The notes under the pieces are model-generated. The model was given only the letters and a program-made list of their open reading frames with translations. It had not been told where the DNA came from and did not search any database. Below, piece by piece: positions 18,485 to 27,234 of a stretch of DNA of 64,000 nucleotides. Source of the DNA: Roseibacillus sp. (GTDB taxonomy: Bacteria > Verrucomicrobiota > Verrucomicrobiia > Verrucomicrobiales > Akkermansiaceae); the NCBI GenBank assembly GCA_029242545.1, contig JAQWTV010000110.1, forward strand, positions 1 through 64,000. The letters run 5' to 3'. A program made the translations under genes and the position numbers. Every line of letters begins with the position of its first letter. Positions within the stretch are counted from its first letter, which is position 1.

Positions 18485-19930
18485 ATGGCCGACGATAAAG
18501 AAACCCCCGTCCGGGAGGAGCAGGCCAGCGAACCCGGACGATCGAGCCAATTCAAGGGCCTTTCGATCGGGGCGGCTCTCGCGTCGTTTGCCCTCATCTA
18601 CTGGCTCCTGCCGGTCGAGGATGCCGCCACCCATACCGCAGCGCAGATCCGCACGGGGCTCGCAATCCTCGCCCTCGCTGCCATCCTCTGGCTCACCGAA
18701 GCGATTCCCCTCGCCATCACCGCCCTGCTCGTTCCCGTAGTCGCCGTTCTGACCGGAGTCTTCAGTGGAGATCCCAAGACCATTGTCCCACAGGCCTTTG
18801 CCGGTTTCGCTCATCATCTCATCTTCCTCTTTCTCGGCGGCTTTGGCATTGCGGCTGCCCTGACGCGACAAGGACTGAACAGCTGGCTGGCCAACGGGAT
18901 TCTGACTCTTGCGGGAGGTCGTTTTCATATGACATGCATCGGGTTGTTTTGCGCCGCAGCCTTCACCTCCATGTGGATCTCTAACACCGCCACCACCGCC
19001 CTCCTCTTTCCAGTCGCCTTGGGTCTCCTTAGCGACCTACGGACCAGAGCGGGAGCACAGACGGCAGCCAAGGCCGCCCCCTTTGTTCTCCTCGGACTGG
19101 CCTACTCCGCCAATATCGGCGGGATAGGCACCATTATTGGAACCGGTCCTAATGCCATCGCCGCGGAACGGTTGGGAATAGGCTTCGCAGAATGGCTCAA
19201 ATTTGGAATCCCCTGCGTGGCCATTCTTTTCCCTAGCCTGATTGCTATCCTCTTTCTCGTCCTGCGTCCTGGCAAGACCCCGGACCTGACCCGGAATACA
19301 GAACCCTTCATCTTCACTCCTCGACGGATTCTCACCCTCACCATATTTCTTCTTACCGTTGTCTGCTGGTTGTGCAGCAAACCTCTTTCCGGGGTGTTCA
19401 ACGTCACTAAGGGATTCGACAGTATCATCGCGGTATCCTCTGTCGTCCTCATGGCCTCTTTCGGTCTCGTGCGCTGGAAGGATGTCGACCGCACCACCGA
19501 CTGGGGCGTCATTATTCTCTTTGGTGGGGGGCTCACCCTCGGGAAGGTCCTCACCTTGACTGGAGCTAGCAGCTTCCTCGCCAGTCACCTCAATCAGCTT
19601 ACCGCAGGGTGGCCTTTCATCCTCGTAGTCGGAGCAGTAGTTCTCTTCGTGATTTTTCTCACTGAACTCACCTCCAATACCGCCACTACTGCCTTGTTTG
19701 TCCCAGTGTTTTATCAGGTTGCCCTCGAGATTGGGGTCTCTCCCCCTCAACTGGTCCTTCCCCTCACCATCGCAGCTTCCTGCGCCTTCATGCTTCCCAT
19801 TGCGACGCCCCCGAATGCAATTGTCTACGGGTCCGGTCAGGTTCTCCAGCGCACCATGATGCGAACCGGTCTGGTTCTCAACCTCTCCTTCGCGGTGATC
19901 CTGACCGCCCTAAGCACCGTCCTCTTCTGA
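18485..19930 (+). CDS. SLC13/DASS family sodium:dicarboxylate-type symporter
   Basis: The 481-aa integral membrane protein has two inverted-repeat halves, each with the SNT signature of the divalent anion:sodium symporter family: WISNTATTALLFPV near residue 160 and LTSNTATTALFVPV near 395. The C-terminal half ends with the typical LPLTIAASCAFMLPIATPPNAIVYGSG. Members import succinate, malate, fumarate, citrate or sulfate with sodium. A roughly 40-residue hydrophilic N-terminus precedes the first helix. Substrate cannot be fixed from sequence, but a C4-dicarboxylate is the default expectation. Confidence 0.93.
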   Translation: MADDKETPVREEQASEPGRSSQFKGLSIGAALASFALIYWLLPVEDAATHTAAQIRTGLAILALAAILWLTEAIPLAITALLVPVVAVLTGVFSGDPKTIVPQAFAGFAHHLIFLFLGGFGIAAALTRQGLNSWLANGILTLAGGRFHMTCIGLFCAAAFTSMWISNTATTALLFPVALGLLSDLRTRAGAQTAAKAAPFVLLGLAYSANIGGIGTIIGTGPNAIAAERLGIGFAEWLKFGIPCVAILFPSLIAILFLVLRPGKTPDLTRNTEPFIFTPRRILTLTIFLLTVVCWLCSKPLSGVFNVTKGFDSIIAVSSVVLMASFGLVRWKDVDRTTDWGVIILFGGGLTLGKVLTLTGASSFLASHLNQLTAGWPFILVVGAVVLFVIFLTELTSNTATTALFVPVFYQVALEIGVSPPQLVLPLTIAASCAFMLPIATPPNAIVYGSGQVLQRTMMRTGLVLNLSFAVILTALSTVLF

Positions 19931-19948
19931 GCAGCGAATCCTCCGGGT

Positions 19949-21349
19949 TCACGCGAGGATGTCCCGCACCACCCGTCCGTGGACATCGGTCAACCGGAAA
20001 TCCCGCCCTGCGTAACTGTAGGTGAGATTCTTGTGATCAATCCCCAACTGGTGAAGGATGGTGGCGTGGAGATCGTGGAAATGAACCCGGTTTTCCGTGG
20101 CGTAGTAGCCATACTCGTCTGTAGCGCCGTATTGGATACCTGGTTTGATCCCGCCTCCAGCCAGAAACATGGTGTTGGCATGGGGATTATGATCCCGTCC
20201 GTCACGCCCCTGAGCTACCGGGGTCCGGCCAAATTCGCCCCCCCATAAGACCAGCGTTTCATCGAGCAAACCCCGCTGCTTGAGATCGGTGATCAGGCCG
20301 GCCACCGGCTTGTCCATTTCACCAGCGAGGCGCGCGTGTTCCTTGCGCAGGTTCCCGTGTGAGTCCCAATAACGGTGTGTGATCTGGACAAAGCGCACTC
20401 CGGCCTCGCTGAAACGACGCGCCATGAGGCACTGTTCCCCGAACTTCTTCGTGTTGTCCTGGTCCAGTCCGTAGAGATTCTTGACCGCCTCCGGCTCTCC
20501 GGAGACATCCTGCACCCTGGGAGTTTCCATCTGCATCCGGAAGGCCAGTTCGTAGGAGGCGATCCGCGCTTCCAGTTCGGCATCGCCCGCGCTCCTCGCA
20601 AGGTGATCTCCATTCATGGCCTTGAGAAGGTCCAGTTCCCGGCGTTGCAGGTCCCGGTTCTTGAGTGGACTGGCGATAAAGGGAACGGTCATGCCCCGTC
20701 CCTTACCTCCGATCCTCGTCCCTTGGTAGTGGGCAGGCAGGAAGGCTGAGGACCACGCATTCGATCCCCCGTGACTTCCGCTCGGGTCAATCGTGATGAA
20801 TCCGGGCAGGTTCTGGTTCTCTGTCCCGAGGCCGTAGTTGACCCAAGACCCCATGGCGGGGCGGGTAAAAGTATCCGAGCCCGTGTGCAACTCCAGCAGG
20901 GCACCTCCATGCCTCGAATTGGAACCGTAGATCGACTTCACAATACAGAGGTCGTCCACGATGGAAGACAGGCGGGGAAGAATCTCACTCACCTCCGCTC
21001 CCGTCTGTCCATGCTTGGAGAACTTCCACGGCGAAGCCAGCAGGTTGCCTGTCTTTGCGGAAACAATACGCGGCTTCTCGAAGGGAAGAGGCTTATTGTC
21101 GTCCTTGGTCAATTGCGGCTTATGATCGAAAAGGTCCACCTGCGACGGCCCTCCATGCATGAAGACAAAAATGACTCGCTTGGCGCGCGCCAGTGATGGA
21201 GCCGGCTTGGGACTAAGCGCCGAGGCAGAAAGGGCCTCCTGCCCCATGAGACCCTGCAGAGCGAGCGCCCCGAAGCCAGCCGAGGACGACCCCAGCATCT
21301 CCCGTCGCGTGAGTGGTCGGGACTGACGGTTCTGGCAGAGATCGCTCAT
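19949..21349 (-). CDS. Tat-exported DUF1501 family protein (pair 2)
   Basis: The 466-aa protein has the Tat motif TRREML followed by GFGALALQGLM. It shows the DUF1501 hallmarks FMHGGPSQVDLFDHKP, WGGEFGRTPVAQGRDGRDHNP and the terminal RDFRLTDVHGRVV. It is predicted to be periplasmic and of unknown activity. It is the last gene of a same-strand unit and lies 68 bases downstream of PSD1 gene 2. Compared with pair 1 the GRDHNP motif is closer to the family consensus. Confidence 0.93.
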   Translation of the reverse strand: MSDLCQNRQSRPLTRREMLGSSSAGFGALALQGLMGQEALSASALSPKPAPSLARAKRVIFVFMHGGPSQVDLFDHKPQLTKDDNKPLPFEKPRIVSAKTGNLLASPWKFSKHGQTGAEVSEILPRLSSIVDDLCIVKSIYGSNSRHGGALLELHTGSDTFTRPAMGSWVNYGLGTENQNLPGFITIDPSGSHGGSNAWSSAFLPAHYQGTRIGGKGRGMTVPFIASPLKNRDLQRRELDLLKAMNGDHLARSAGDAELEARIASYELAFRMQMETPRVQDVSGEPEAVKNLYGLDQDNTKKFGEQCLMARRFSEAGVRFVQITHRYWDSHGNLRKEHARLAGEMDKPVAGLITDLKQRGLLDETLVLWGGEFGRTPVAQGRDGRDHNPHANTMFLAGGGIKPGIQYGATDEYGYYATENRVHFHDLHATILHQLGIDHKNLTYSYAGRDFRLTDVHGRVVRDILA

Positions 21350-21417
21350 GACAGGGACAAGGAGAGTATGATGATAAACGATAAAAATGTCAAAGACACG
21401 AAGAGATCGGCTCTAAT

Positions 21418-23754
21418 CTACTCAAGATACAGAAATTCATTACTTGCCATTAAGACCCGGGCCACGCTTGCCCACGCTTCCTGTTCGGACACCTTGGATT
21501 CCACCGAGGCCTCCAGCACTTTCTCAATTCGGGACATTTCCTCCGGTCGGGCAGGTCGCCCGTAGTAATGAAGGATCATCCAATCGGCCCGCTGCCCGCT
21601 ACTAGCCCCCCTGGTCGCCTCGATCATGATCTCTGCAATACGAGCCGCGGACGAATGAACCATCGGGCTGTTCATTAGAACCAGAGCCTGTTGGGTCACC
21701 GTGGAGGTCTTGCGATTGCCATTGGAAACAGAGGGATCCGCAAAATCAAACGAGTTCAGCTCATCGTAACCGGCACTCCGGATCACCGGAAGATACACTG
21801 ACCTCCGTGGACTCTGGATCCACTCCTTCATCTTACCCTTGTCGATATACTCAGTTGGTTTTCGTTGGAGAAACCCTCCCCCCATGGTCAGGTCCAGACG
21901 GCTAGCCTTATACAGGACCGAATCACGAATTACCTCCGCCTCAACCCGCCGGGGCTTCCAGCGAGCAAAAAGCTTGTTATCCGGGTCGATCTTCAGAGCC
22001 TCCTGCGCTCTCGACCCTTGCCGGTAGGTTGACGATTGCATGATTACCCGGTGCATCGCTTTCATCGACCAACCCTTATCGATGAATGTGAGTGCGAGGT
22101 GGTCAAGGAGTTCAGGATGAGACGGTAACTCCCCGAGGACTCCAAAATTGTCCGGGGTAGGGACCAGCCCCCGTCCAAAATGCCAGCGCCAGAGACGGTT
22201 GACGATCACACGTGCGGTCAGCGGATGCTCCGGGCTGGCCATCCACCGGGCAAGCTCCAGTCGCCCGCTTTGCTTCGCGGGCATCGCTGGTTGGTCGAAG
22301 CCTGCAATTACCGGTAACACCCTGCGTGGGACATCCTCTCCGAGAGTCATGTAATTCCCCCTGAGATGCACTTTAGTATCTGCAACCCCATCCTCTGTCA
22401 CCCCCATCACCCGATGCTTTGAAGGCAGGTCCTTTTTCAACTCTGCGATTCGCTCTCCCAGCACCTTCTTCTCTTCCTCTGGAGTCTTTTTATCTCCTCG
22501 TTTCTTCTCAAGCCCAGCGATCTGTTCCCACCGGGATGCCACCTCAGGATCAGTCAGGTCATACTGGTGGTAGTGCGCCACCACCGTATATTTGGTCAGG
22601 GTCTTGGTAGAGAGAAAGATACCCGCAAGTCCATAGTAGTCCTCGATGGAAACCGGGTCGAACTTATGGTCATGGCACCGCGCGCACCCCAGAGTCATCC
22701 CCATGAAGGCGCGGCCGGTCGTATCCAGTTGCTCATCGACAATATCCCGCCGCATCTTGTCGGGATCATCGCAGGCCAGCATCTTCGGACCGACCGAGAG
22801 AAATCCCAGGCCCGCGACCTGGTCCCGCCGCTGCTCCAGCGATTCATGCGGCAACAGATCTCCGGCAATCTGTTCCAAGATAAAATCGTCATACCTCTTG
22901 TCGGCGTTGAAGGCCCGGATGACATAATCGCGATAGCGCCATGCCTCCGGGTGAGCAATATCCTCGTCCATTCCGTTGGAGTCGGAATAGCGGGCGACGT
23001 CCAACCAGTGCCTTCCCCAGCGCTCACCATAACGGGGAGACGCCAGCAAATCGTTGATGAGGCGCTCCCAAGCATCTGGTCGATCATCGAGAACAAAGGC
23101 CTGTACTTCCTCCGTAGTCGGCGGCAATCCATGCAGATCGAGATAGGCGCGGCGCACCAGAGTTCGGCGCTCTGCAACTGCCGCTGGCGAAAGTCCTGAC
23201 TTTTCAATTTGGGAAAGAATGAAGTGATCAATCGAATTGCGAGGCCAGCCCGTCGCCTCGACCGCAGGCAGCTCATGCTCCTGCAACGGCACAAACGACC
23301 AGAACTTTCGACCACTTTCGTAATCGATTCCGGACTCCCCCTTAACCTTCGCGACCGGTTCGTCACGCGGATCGGGAGCCCCCCGCCGGATCCATTCCTC
23401 AAGCAGCGCAATCTTGTCGTCGCTCAGCCTCCCTGTGGGAGGCATCTGCAGGTCCGAGTTCCGGTAACTCAACGCCTTGATGAGAAGGCTCTTTGCGGGC
23501 TCTCCTGGAACAATCACTGCTCCGGAATCCCCGCCCCGCTGCACCCCTGCCCTGGAATCCAAGCGCAATCCCCCTTTCACCTCGCTGGATCGGGCTGAGT
23601 GACACTCATAACAATGCCCCGCCAGCAAGGGGCGAATCTTGGACTCAAAAAACGTCAGATCGTCTTCCGCGAGTGCGAATCCTGGAAGCAGCAGCACCGG
23701 GAGAATGTCTATCCACCGGAAAATCCCACGTCGCCATCTCAAAGGCACACCCAT
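21418..23754 (-). CDS. PSD1-type cytochrome protein: PSCyt1, DUF1549 and DUF1553 (pair 2)
   Basis: From the preferred ATG at 23754 the protein has a signal peptide (WIDILPVLLLPGFALA), PSCyt1 with CYECHS starting at residue 48, DUF1549 with a second CxxCH in GCARCHDHKFDP, and DUF1553 with the closing VTQQALVLMNSP region. The ORF track start (23841) would overlap the upstream zincin gene by 29 bases and put about 30 polar residues before the signal peptide, so it is less likely. The neighbours (zincin and PQQ-like propeller upstream, DUF1501 downstream) are on the same strand with short gaps, suggesting one operon. The reaction is unknown; an extracytoplasmic redox role is inferred from two heme motifs. 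Confidence 0.92.
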   Translation of the reverse strand: MGVPLRWRRGIFRWIDILPVLLLPGFALAEDDLTFFESKIRPLLAGHCYECHSARSSEVKGGLRLDSRAGVQRGGDSGAVIVPGEPAKSLLIKALSYRNSDLQMPPTGRLSDDKIALLEEWIRRGAPDPRDEPVAKVKGESGIDYESGRKFWSFVPLQEHELPAVEATGWPRNSIDHFILSQIEKSGLSPAAVAERRTLVRRAYLDLHGLPPTTEEVQAFVLDDRPDAWERLINDLLASPRYGERWGRHWLDVARYSDSNGMDEDIAHPEAWRYRDYVIRAFNADKRYDDFILEQIAGDLLPHESLEQRRDQVAGLGFLSVGPKMLACDDPDKMRRDIVDEQLDTTGRAFMGMTLGCARCHDHKFDPVSIEDYYGLAGIFLSTKTLTKYTVVAHYHQYDLTDPEVASRWEQIAGLEKKRGDKKTPEEEKKVLGERIAELKKDLPSKHRVMGVTEDGVADTKVHLRGNYMTLGEDVPRRVLPVIAGFDQPAMPAKQSGRLELARWMASPEHPLTARVIVNRLWRWHFGRGLVPTPDNFGVLGELPSHPELLDHLALTFIDKGWSMKAMHRVIMQSSTYRQGSRAQEALKIDPDNKLFARWKPRRVEAEVIRDSVLYKASRLDLTMGGGFLQRKPTEYIDKGKMKEWIQSPRRSVYLPVIRSAGYDELNSFDFADPSVSNGNRKTSTVTQQALVLMNSPMVHSSAARIAEIMIEATRGASSGQRADWMILHYYGRPARPEEMSRIEKVLEASVESKVSEQEAWASVARVLMASNEFLYLE

Positions 23755-23812
23755 CCCCTTGCTGAGGAACCGATTTGACTCGATCCCATCGCGCGCGCCC
23801 TCGCTTCCCTCT

Positions 23813-24991
23813 CTACTTCTGACTCCCATTCTTATCAACAACCGGACGTTTCAACCCATGCTTGTCATAGAGCCTCTGCCAGTAATCGAACCAGTACTTA
23901 TCGTAATAATCGTAGGCCGCGTTATCGATATGTTCCGGACTCACCACCACCGGAGCCGTTTTCGGATCATAGCCTTTCAGATGGTCCTTCCCCGCCCGCT
24001 TTCGCGGTGACACGAAGCGCCACTTGGGATTGCCCATGACTTCCTCACAAAGGGCAGCCAGCCCCTCGTCATAGGATTTGAGCTGCTCCCGACGGTGGAT
24101 GTGGTTGTGGTCATGATCCATCGTGCGATTGGTGTCATACCAGGTCTGAAATCCCTCGGCCCAGTATTCCGCACGGTTCGACGCTGCGTAACACCGCTTC
24201 TTACCGCCAAAGACAATAAGGACCTTGTCCTGTCCGTTCACCTTGACTGCGGAATGGGTCGGCTTTCCATTGACGAGAATATCCCCGCCATCCAGACACC
24301 GCTTCAGTAATTCCGGCGACTCCCCCGGAAACCATTCGCGCAGGGCTCCAAACAACTCTGCTCGATCGTCTCCCTTGATCCTGCGGAACCGCTGGGCTGC
24401 CCGCCCATCATGCCAGATCCCTTTCTCAAGCGCTCCCTTGTAGGCGACAGTCAGTTTCTCCTGCTGCTCCTTGCTGAAACCGGCGCCGTGGACCACATGC
24501 CCAAATTCATGGATCAGGATACTCTCTATCTGCATTCCACCCTCGAACTCCAGGACATCCTCTTCCGCAAAAAACACCGTGGGGCGTCCGGCCTTCCAGG
24601 TGAGAAATCCCCTGCTTCGCCAGTTATAGAAGTCGAGTTCCTGCCCCGTCTTGTCGGTCGTGAACTGAGGCACTTCCGAGGTCACCTCGTTATGCGCGAC
24701 AAGAATACACAACACCTTGCGCTCCCTTACCCGTTGCGCAACCTCCGGGATGATGCTCTTCATCATCATCTCGAACTGATAGGCCGCCTCGAGATGTGCC
24801 GCATCGCTCACCTTCTCCGAGGTCGCGATCAGGACATCCTGCACCCAGGTCCCCTTCTTGTAAAAGGCAGGGTCGAGTTCGTATTCTTCCAACTGCGCAG
24901 CAGCAAGAGGCTTGACCTCATGAGCAAACAGCGAGCCAAAGGACCCTGTCAGGACTAAAACGAGGAGACCTCTGGTGATCAGCGGAAGCAT
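23813..24991 (-). CDS. Exported zincin metallopeptidase-like protein (HEFGH)
   Basis: The 392-aa product has a signal peptide (LLVLVLTGSFGSLFA). A zinc-binding HEFGHVVH lies near residue 160 and a plausible downstream Glu ligand in RAEYWAEGFQTWYD near 275, the arrangement of gluzincins. The family is not one I can name with certainty; it is reminiscent of the anthrax lethal-factor-like zincin fold. It lies only 9 bases downstream of the PQQ-like propeller gene and 58 bases upstream of the preferred PSD1 start, so it belongs to the same operon. A C-terminal Tyr/Lys-rich stretch (AAYDYYDKYWFDYWQRLYDK) is notable. Peptidase activity is predicted from the motif alone. Confidence 0.75.
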   Translation of the reverse strand: MLPLITRGLLVLVLTGSFGSLFAHEVKPLAAAQLEEYELDPAFYKKGTWVQDVLIATSEKVSDAAHLEAAYQFEMMMKSIIPEVAQRVRERKVLCILVAHNEVTSEVPQFTTDKTGQELDFYNWRSRGFLTWKAGRPTVFFAEEDVLEFEGGMQIESILIHEFGHVVHGAGFSKEQQEKLTVAYKGALEKGIWHDGRAAQRFRRIKGDDRAELFGALREWFPGESPELLKRCLDGGDILVNGKPTHSAVKVNGQDKVLIVFGGKKRCYAASNRAEYWAEGFQTWYDTNRTMDHDHNHIHRREQLKSYDEGLAALCEEVMGNPKWRFVSPRKRAGKDHLKGYDPKTAPVVVSPEHIDNAAYDYYDKYWFDYWQRLYDKHGLKRPVVDKNGSQK

Positions 24992-25000
24992 CGTAGTTCC

Positions 25001-26263
25001 CTACTTGTTACCGAAGCACATCAGGTGGCTGTCATTGCGCAGCAGGATCCGGTCTCCCACCGGCACCGGAGAAGCCACGATCCGCTTCCCAAAGTCACGC
25101 TCGAAAAGCACCTTCAACCCCTCGTTCAACTCCGCTACCATGAGCTTTCCGTCCTCTCGTCCGGCATAAATCTTACCGTCTGCGATCGTCGGAGAGGAAT
25201 AGTAACTCTGCGCGCCCCGAGGCAACTTCGCTTCCCATACCGTCTCTCCCGTCTCCGGATCGAGGCAATGGACCTGTCCCCGGTCCCCGAGGATATACAC
25301 TTTGCCATCATGCACCGCCGGGGTGGGGACAAAGCAACCCTTGTCGTCGAGGCGCTCCCACACCCGGTGGGTCTTGGTGACATCTCCCTTTCCTCCCAAT
25401 TTGACTCCGGCCAGACACTTGCCCCGACCGTAGGGCACCACCACCATGTCGCCTACCACCACCGAGGAGGAAACCACCACCCAGTTATTACGCTTCTGCG
25501 GGTTAAACCCTGCACACTCCGAAATTAATTTTCCCGTTGCAGCCTCGTGGGTCGTCACCCGCTCGGCACCCCAGACCACCAGCACCTGACGACCGTCTTC
25601 CTCGAGGACGTGCGGAGTGGCATAACTATGATCTCCCTCCACCGGGGTCTCATAAGTTCGCTCCACCTTCCAGGCCTCTTCACCTGTAGCTTTATCAAAA
25701 CCCACCATAAATCCTTTGCGGTCATTCATCACTGCCATCACCACATGCTCCCGGGTAATCACCGGCGACGTACCAATGTCCCAGTAGAGCGTATCCCGTC
25801 CGTAGCGCTCCTGCAGGTTGTGCTTCCAGAGCACCTTCCCCTTCATGTCGAGCGCTCCCAGATTACCGCTCTTGAAGTAGGCGAAGACATGCGCCCCATC
25901 CGTCACCGCCGACGGATTACTACTCGATCCATTCCGATGCTTCCCCTTGCGCATCTTGCCCAAGGTGGCTTCCCACGCCTTCTTACCCTTCCAGTCGAAC
26001 GCCAGAACTGCATCTTCCCCCTCAATCGCAGAGGTCAGAATGATAAGTTCGTCCCACACCACCGGAGTCGAGCACCCTCGCCCGGGCAGGTCCGCCTGCC
26101 AGACGAGATGATCCTCATCCAGTTTGGCTGGATAGCTGCCCTTGGCTGTGGAGCCGGCATCTGCCCCTCCGCGCCACGAGGGCCAGCGCAGTTGTTCCGC
26201 CTGCAGGACAGCCGCCGACAATACAGCGGCACCGAAAATCAATGGAAGAAATCTCGTATTCAT
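25001..26263 (-). CDS. Exported PQQ-like beta-propeller repeat protein (1)
   Basis: After a signal peptide (PLIFGAAVLSAAVLQA) the product consists of repeated eight-bladed-propeller units with Trp-docking-type phrases such as VLAFDWKGKKAWEA, LGALDMKGKVLWKH, FDKATGEEAWKV and LDPETGETVWEA. The N-terminal RWPSWRGGADAGS is a variant of the WPxWRGPxxxG opening common in PVC homologues. These proteins resemble quinoprotein dehydrogenases and BamB but usually lack proven PQQ. I chose ATG 26263 over the ORF-track start at 26320 because GGAG sits 7 bases upstream and the signal peptide then starts at once. It stands second in the minus-strand operon. Confidence 0.87.
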   Translation of the reverse strand: MNTRFLPLIFGAAVLSAAVLQAEQLRWPSWRGGADAGSTAKGSYPAKLDEDHLVWQADLPGRGCSTPVVWDELIILTSAIEGEDAVLAFDWKGKKAWEATLGKMRKGKHRNGSSSNPSAVTDGAHVFAYFKSGNLGALDMKGKVLWKHNLQERYGRDTLYWDIGTSPVITREHVVMAVMNDRKGFMVGFDKATGEEAWKVERTYETPVEGDHSYATPHVLEEDGRQVLVVWGAERVTTHEAATGKLISECAGFNPQKRNNWVVVSSSVVVGDMVVVPYGRGKCLAGVKLGGKGDVTKTHRVWERLDDKGCFVPTPAVHDGKVYILGDRGQVHCLDPETGETVWEAKLPRGAQSYYSSPTIADGKIYAGREDGKLMVAELNEGLKVLFERDFGKRIVASPVPVGDRILLRNDSHLMCFGNK

Positions 26264-26349
26264 CATGGCACTCCAGATTGCTGCCATTACAGGATATTCC
26301 GCCCTGGGAGCAAGATCCAAGGAAGTCGCGTTCAGGTGACCTCGCTGCT

Positions 26350-27084
26350 CTATTTACCGAGCATCGCTTTCAATGGTTCCTCTATGGCATCCGCCCAGAC
26401 CTGGTGCCCCGCCTCACTCGGATGGGTCGTGTCTGGCATCATCTCCTTGGACAAGTGTCCCTTCTCATCGAGAAACTTGGGGCCAATATCGAGGAAGGTC
26501 ACATTCTTGAGATCCTTCAGGAGATCGGGGAGGTAGGAATTGAGCTCAATAATCTGCTTCCGGTGGGGGTGGGAGAGCTCCCTTCTTCGAGGGAAAACGC
26601 CCAACACCAGCACCTTGGCTTCTGGATAAAGATTCTGGAGCTTAGCTGCGATCGCCTTGACCCCGTCAGCGGCCTCCCGCGGCTTGTCGCTCCCCCAACA
26701 GATATTGTTGGTCCCGATCATCACCACCGCGGCCTTGGGTGGAGACTTGGGCTTGGGTAGATGGTCGAGGCGCCAGAGAACGTGATTGGTGCGGTCCCCT
26801 CCGAACCCGAGGTTCAGGGCCTTAAGCGGCTCGAAATGCTTCTTCCATACCTTCTCGCCGATACTCTCGAAATTGTGGGTGATCGAGTCTCCCACCATGA
26901 GGAGCTCATGCTCGCCATCCTTCATGGCCCCGATCTTCTCGGCATGACGCTTGAACCACCACTCCTCGACCCGGGGCTGCGGAGTCACCGCCGGACCTGC
27001 CGGAGCCGCCTCTTCGGCCCCCACGGGCACCATCACCAGTAAAGGAATTAATGCCACGAGAGAACTCAAAATCTTACACGTCAT
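26350..27084 (-). CDS. Exported SGNH/GDSL-family esterase
   Basis: The 244-aa product has a signal peptide and all four SGNH blocks: VGDSITHNF (nucleophile Ser), GFGGDRT (Gly), IGTNN (Asn) and DTTHPSEAGH (Asp/His). It is closest to the platelet-activating-factor acetylhydrolase-like branch, whose bacterial members often deacetylate glycans. It lies 86 bases upstream of the propeller gene and is the probable first gene of the operon that continues to the DUF1501 gene at 19949. Confidence 0.92.
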   Translation of the reverse strand: MTCKILSSLVALIPLLVMVPVGAEEAAPAGPAVTPQPRVEEWWFKRHAEKIGAMKDGEHELLMVGDSITHNFESIGEKVWKKHFEPLKALNLGFGGDRTNHVLWRLDHLPKPKSPPKAAVVMIGTNNICWGSDKPREAADGVKAIAAKLQNLYPEAKVLVLGVFPRRRELSHPHRKQIIELNSYLPDLLKDLKNVTFLDIGPKFLDEKGHLSKEMMPDTTHPSEAGHQVWADAIEEPLKAMLGK

Positions 27085-27234
27085 GGGTCACTTAATGTCC
27101 GGAAAGTAGATCCTCTGCAAGGACGATCGAGCCGCTCACTCAATTCCGGAGACCACCCGGGACCATTCCCCAGCATCCTAATTTCCTCGCCGGAGCGGAG
27201 AAAATCCGAGAGAGTGGCTGACGCTATTCTTTCC

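Noticed and set aside
22567-23199. 210-aa plus-strand ORF opposite PSD1 gene 2
   Set aside because: It is antisense to conserved DUF1549 codons and has no family features.
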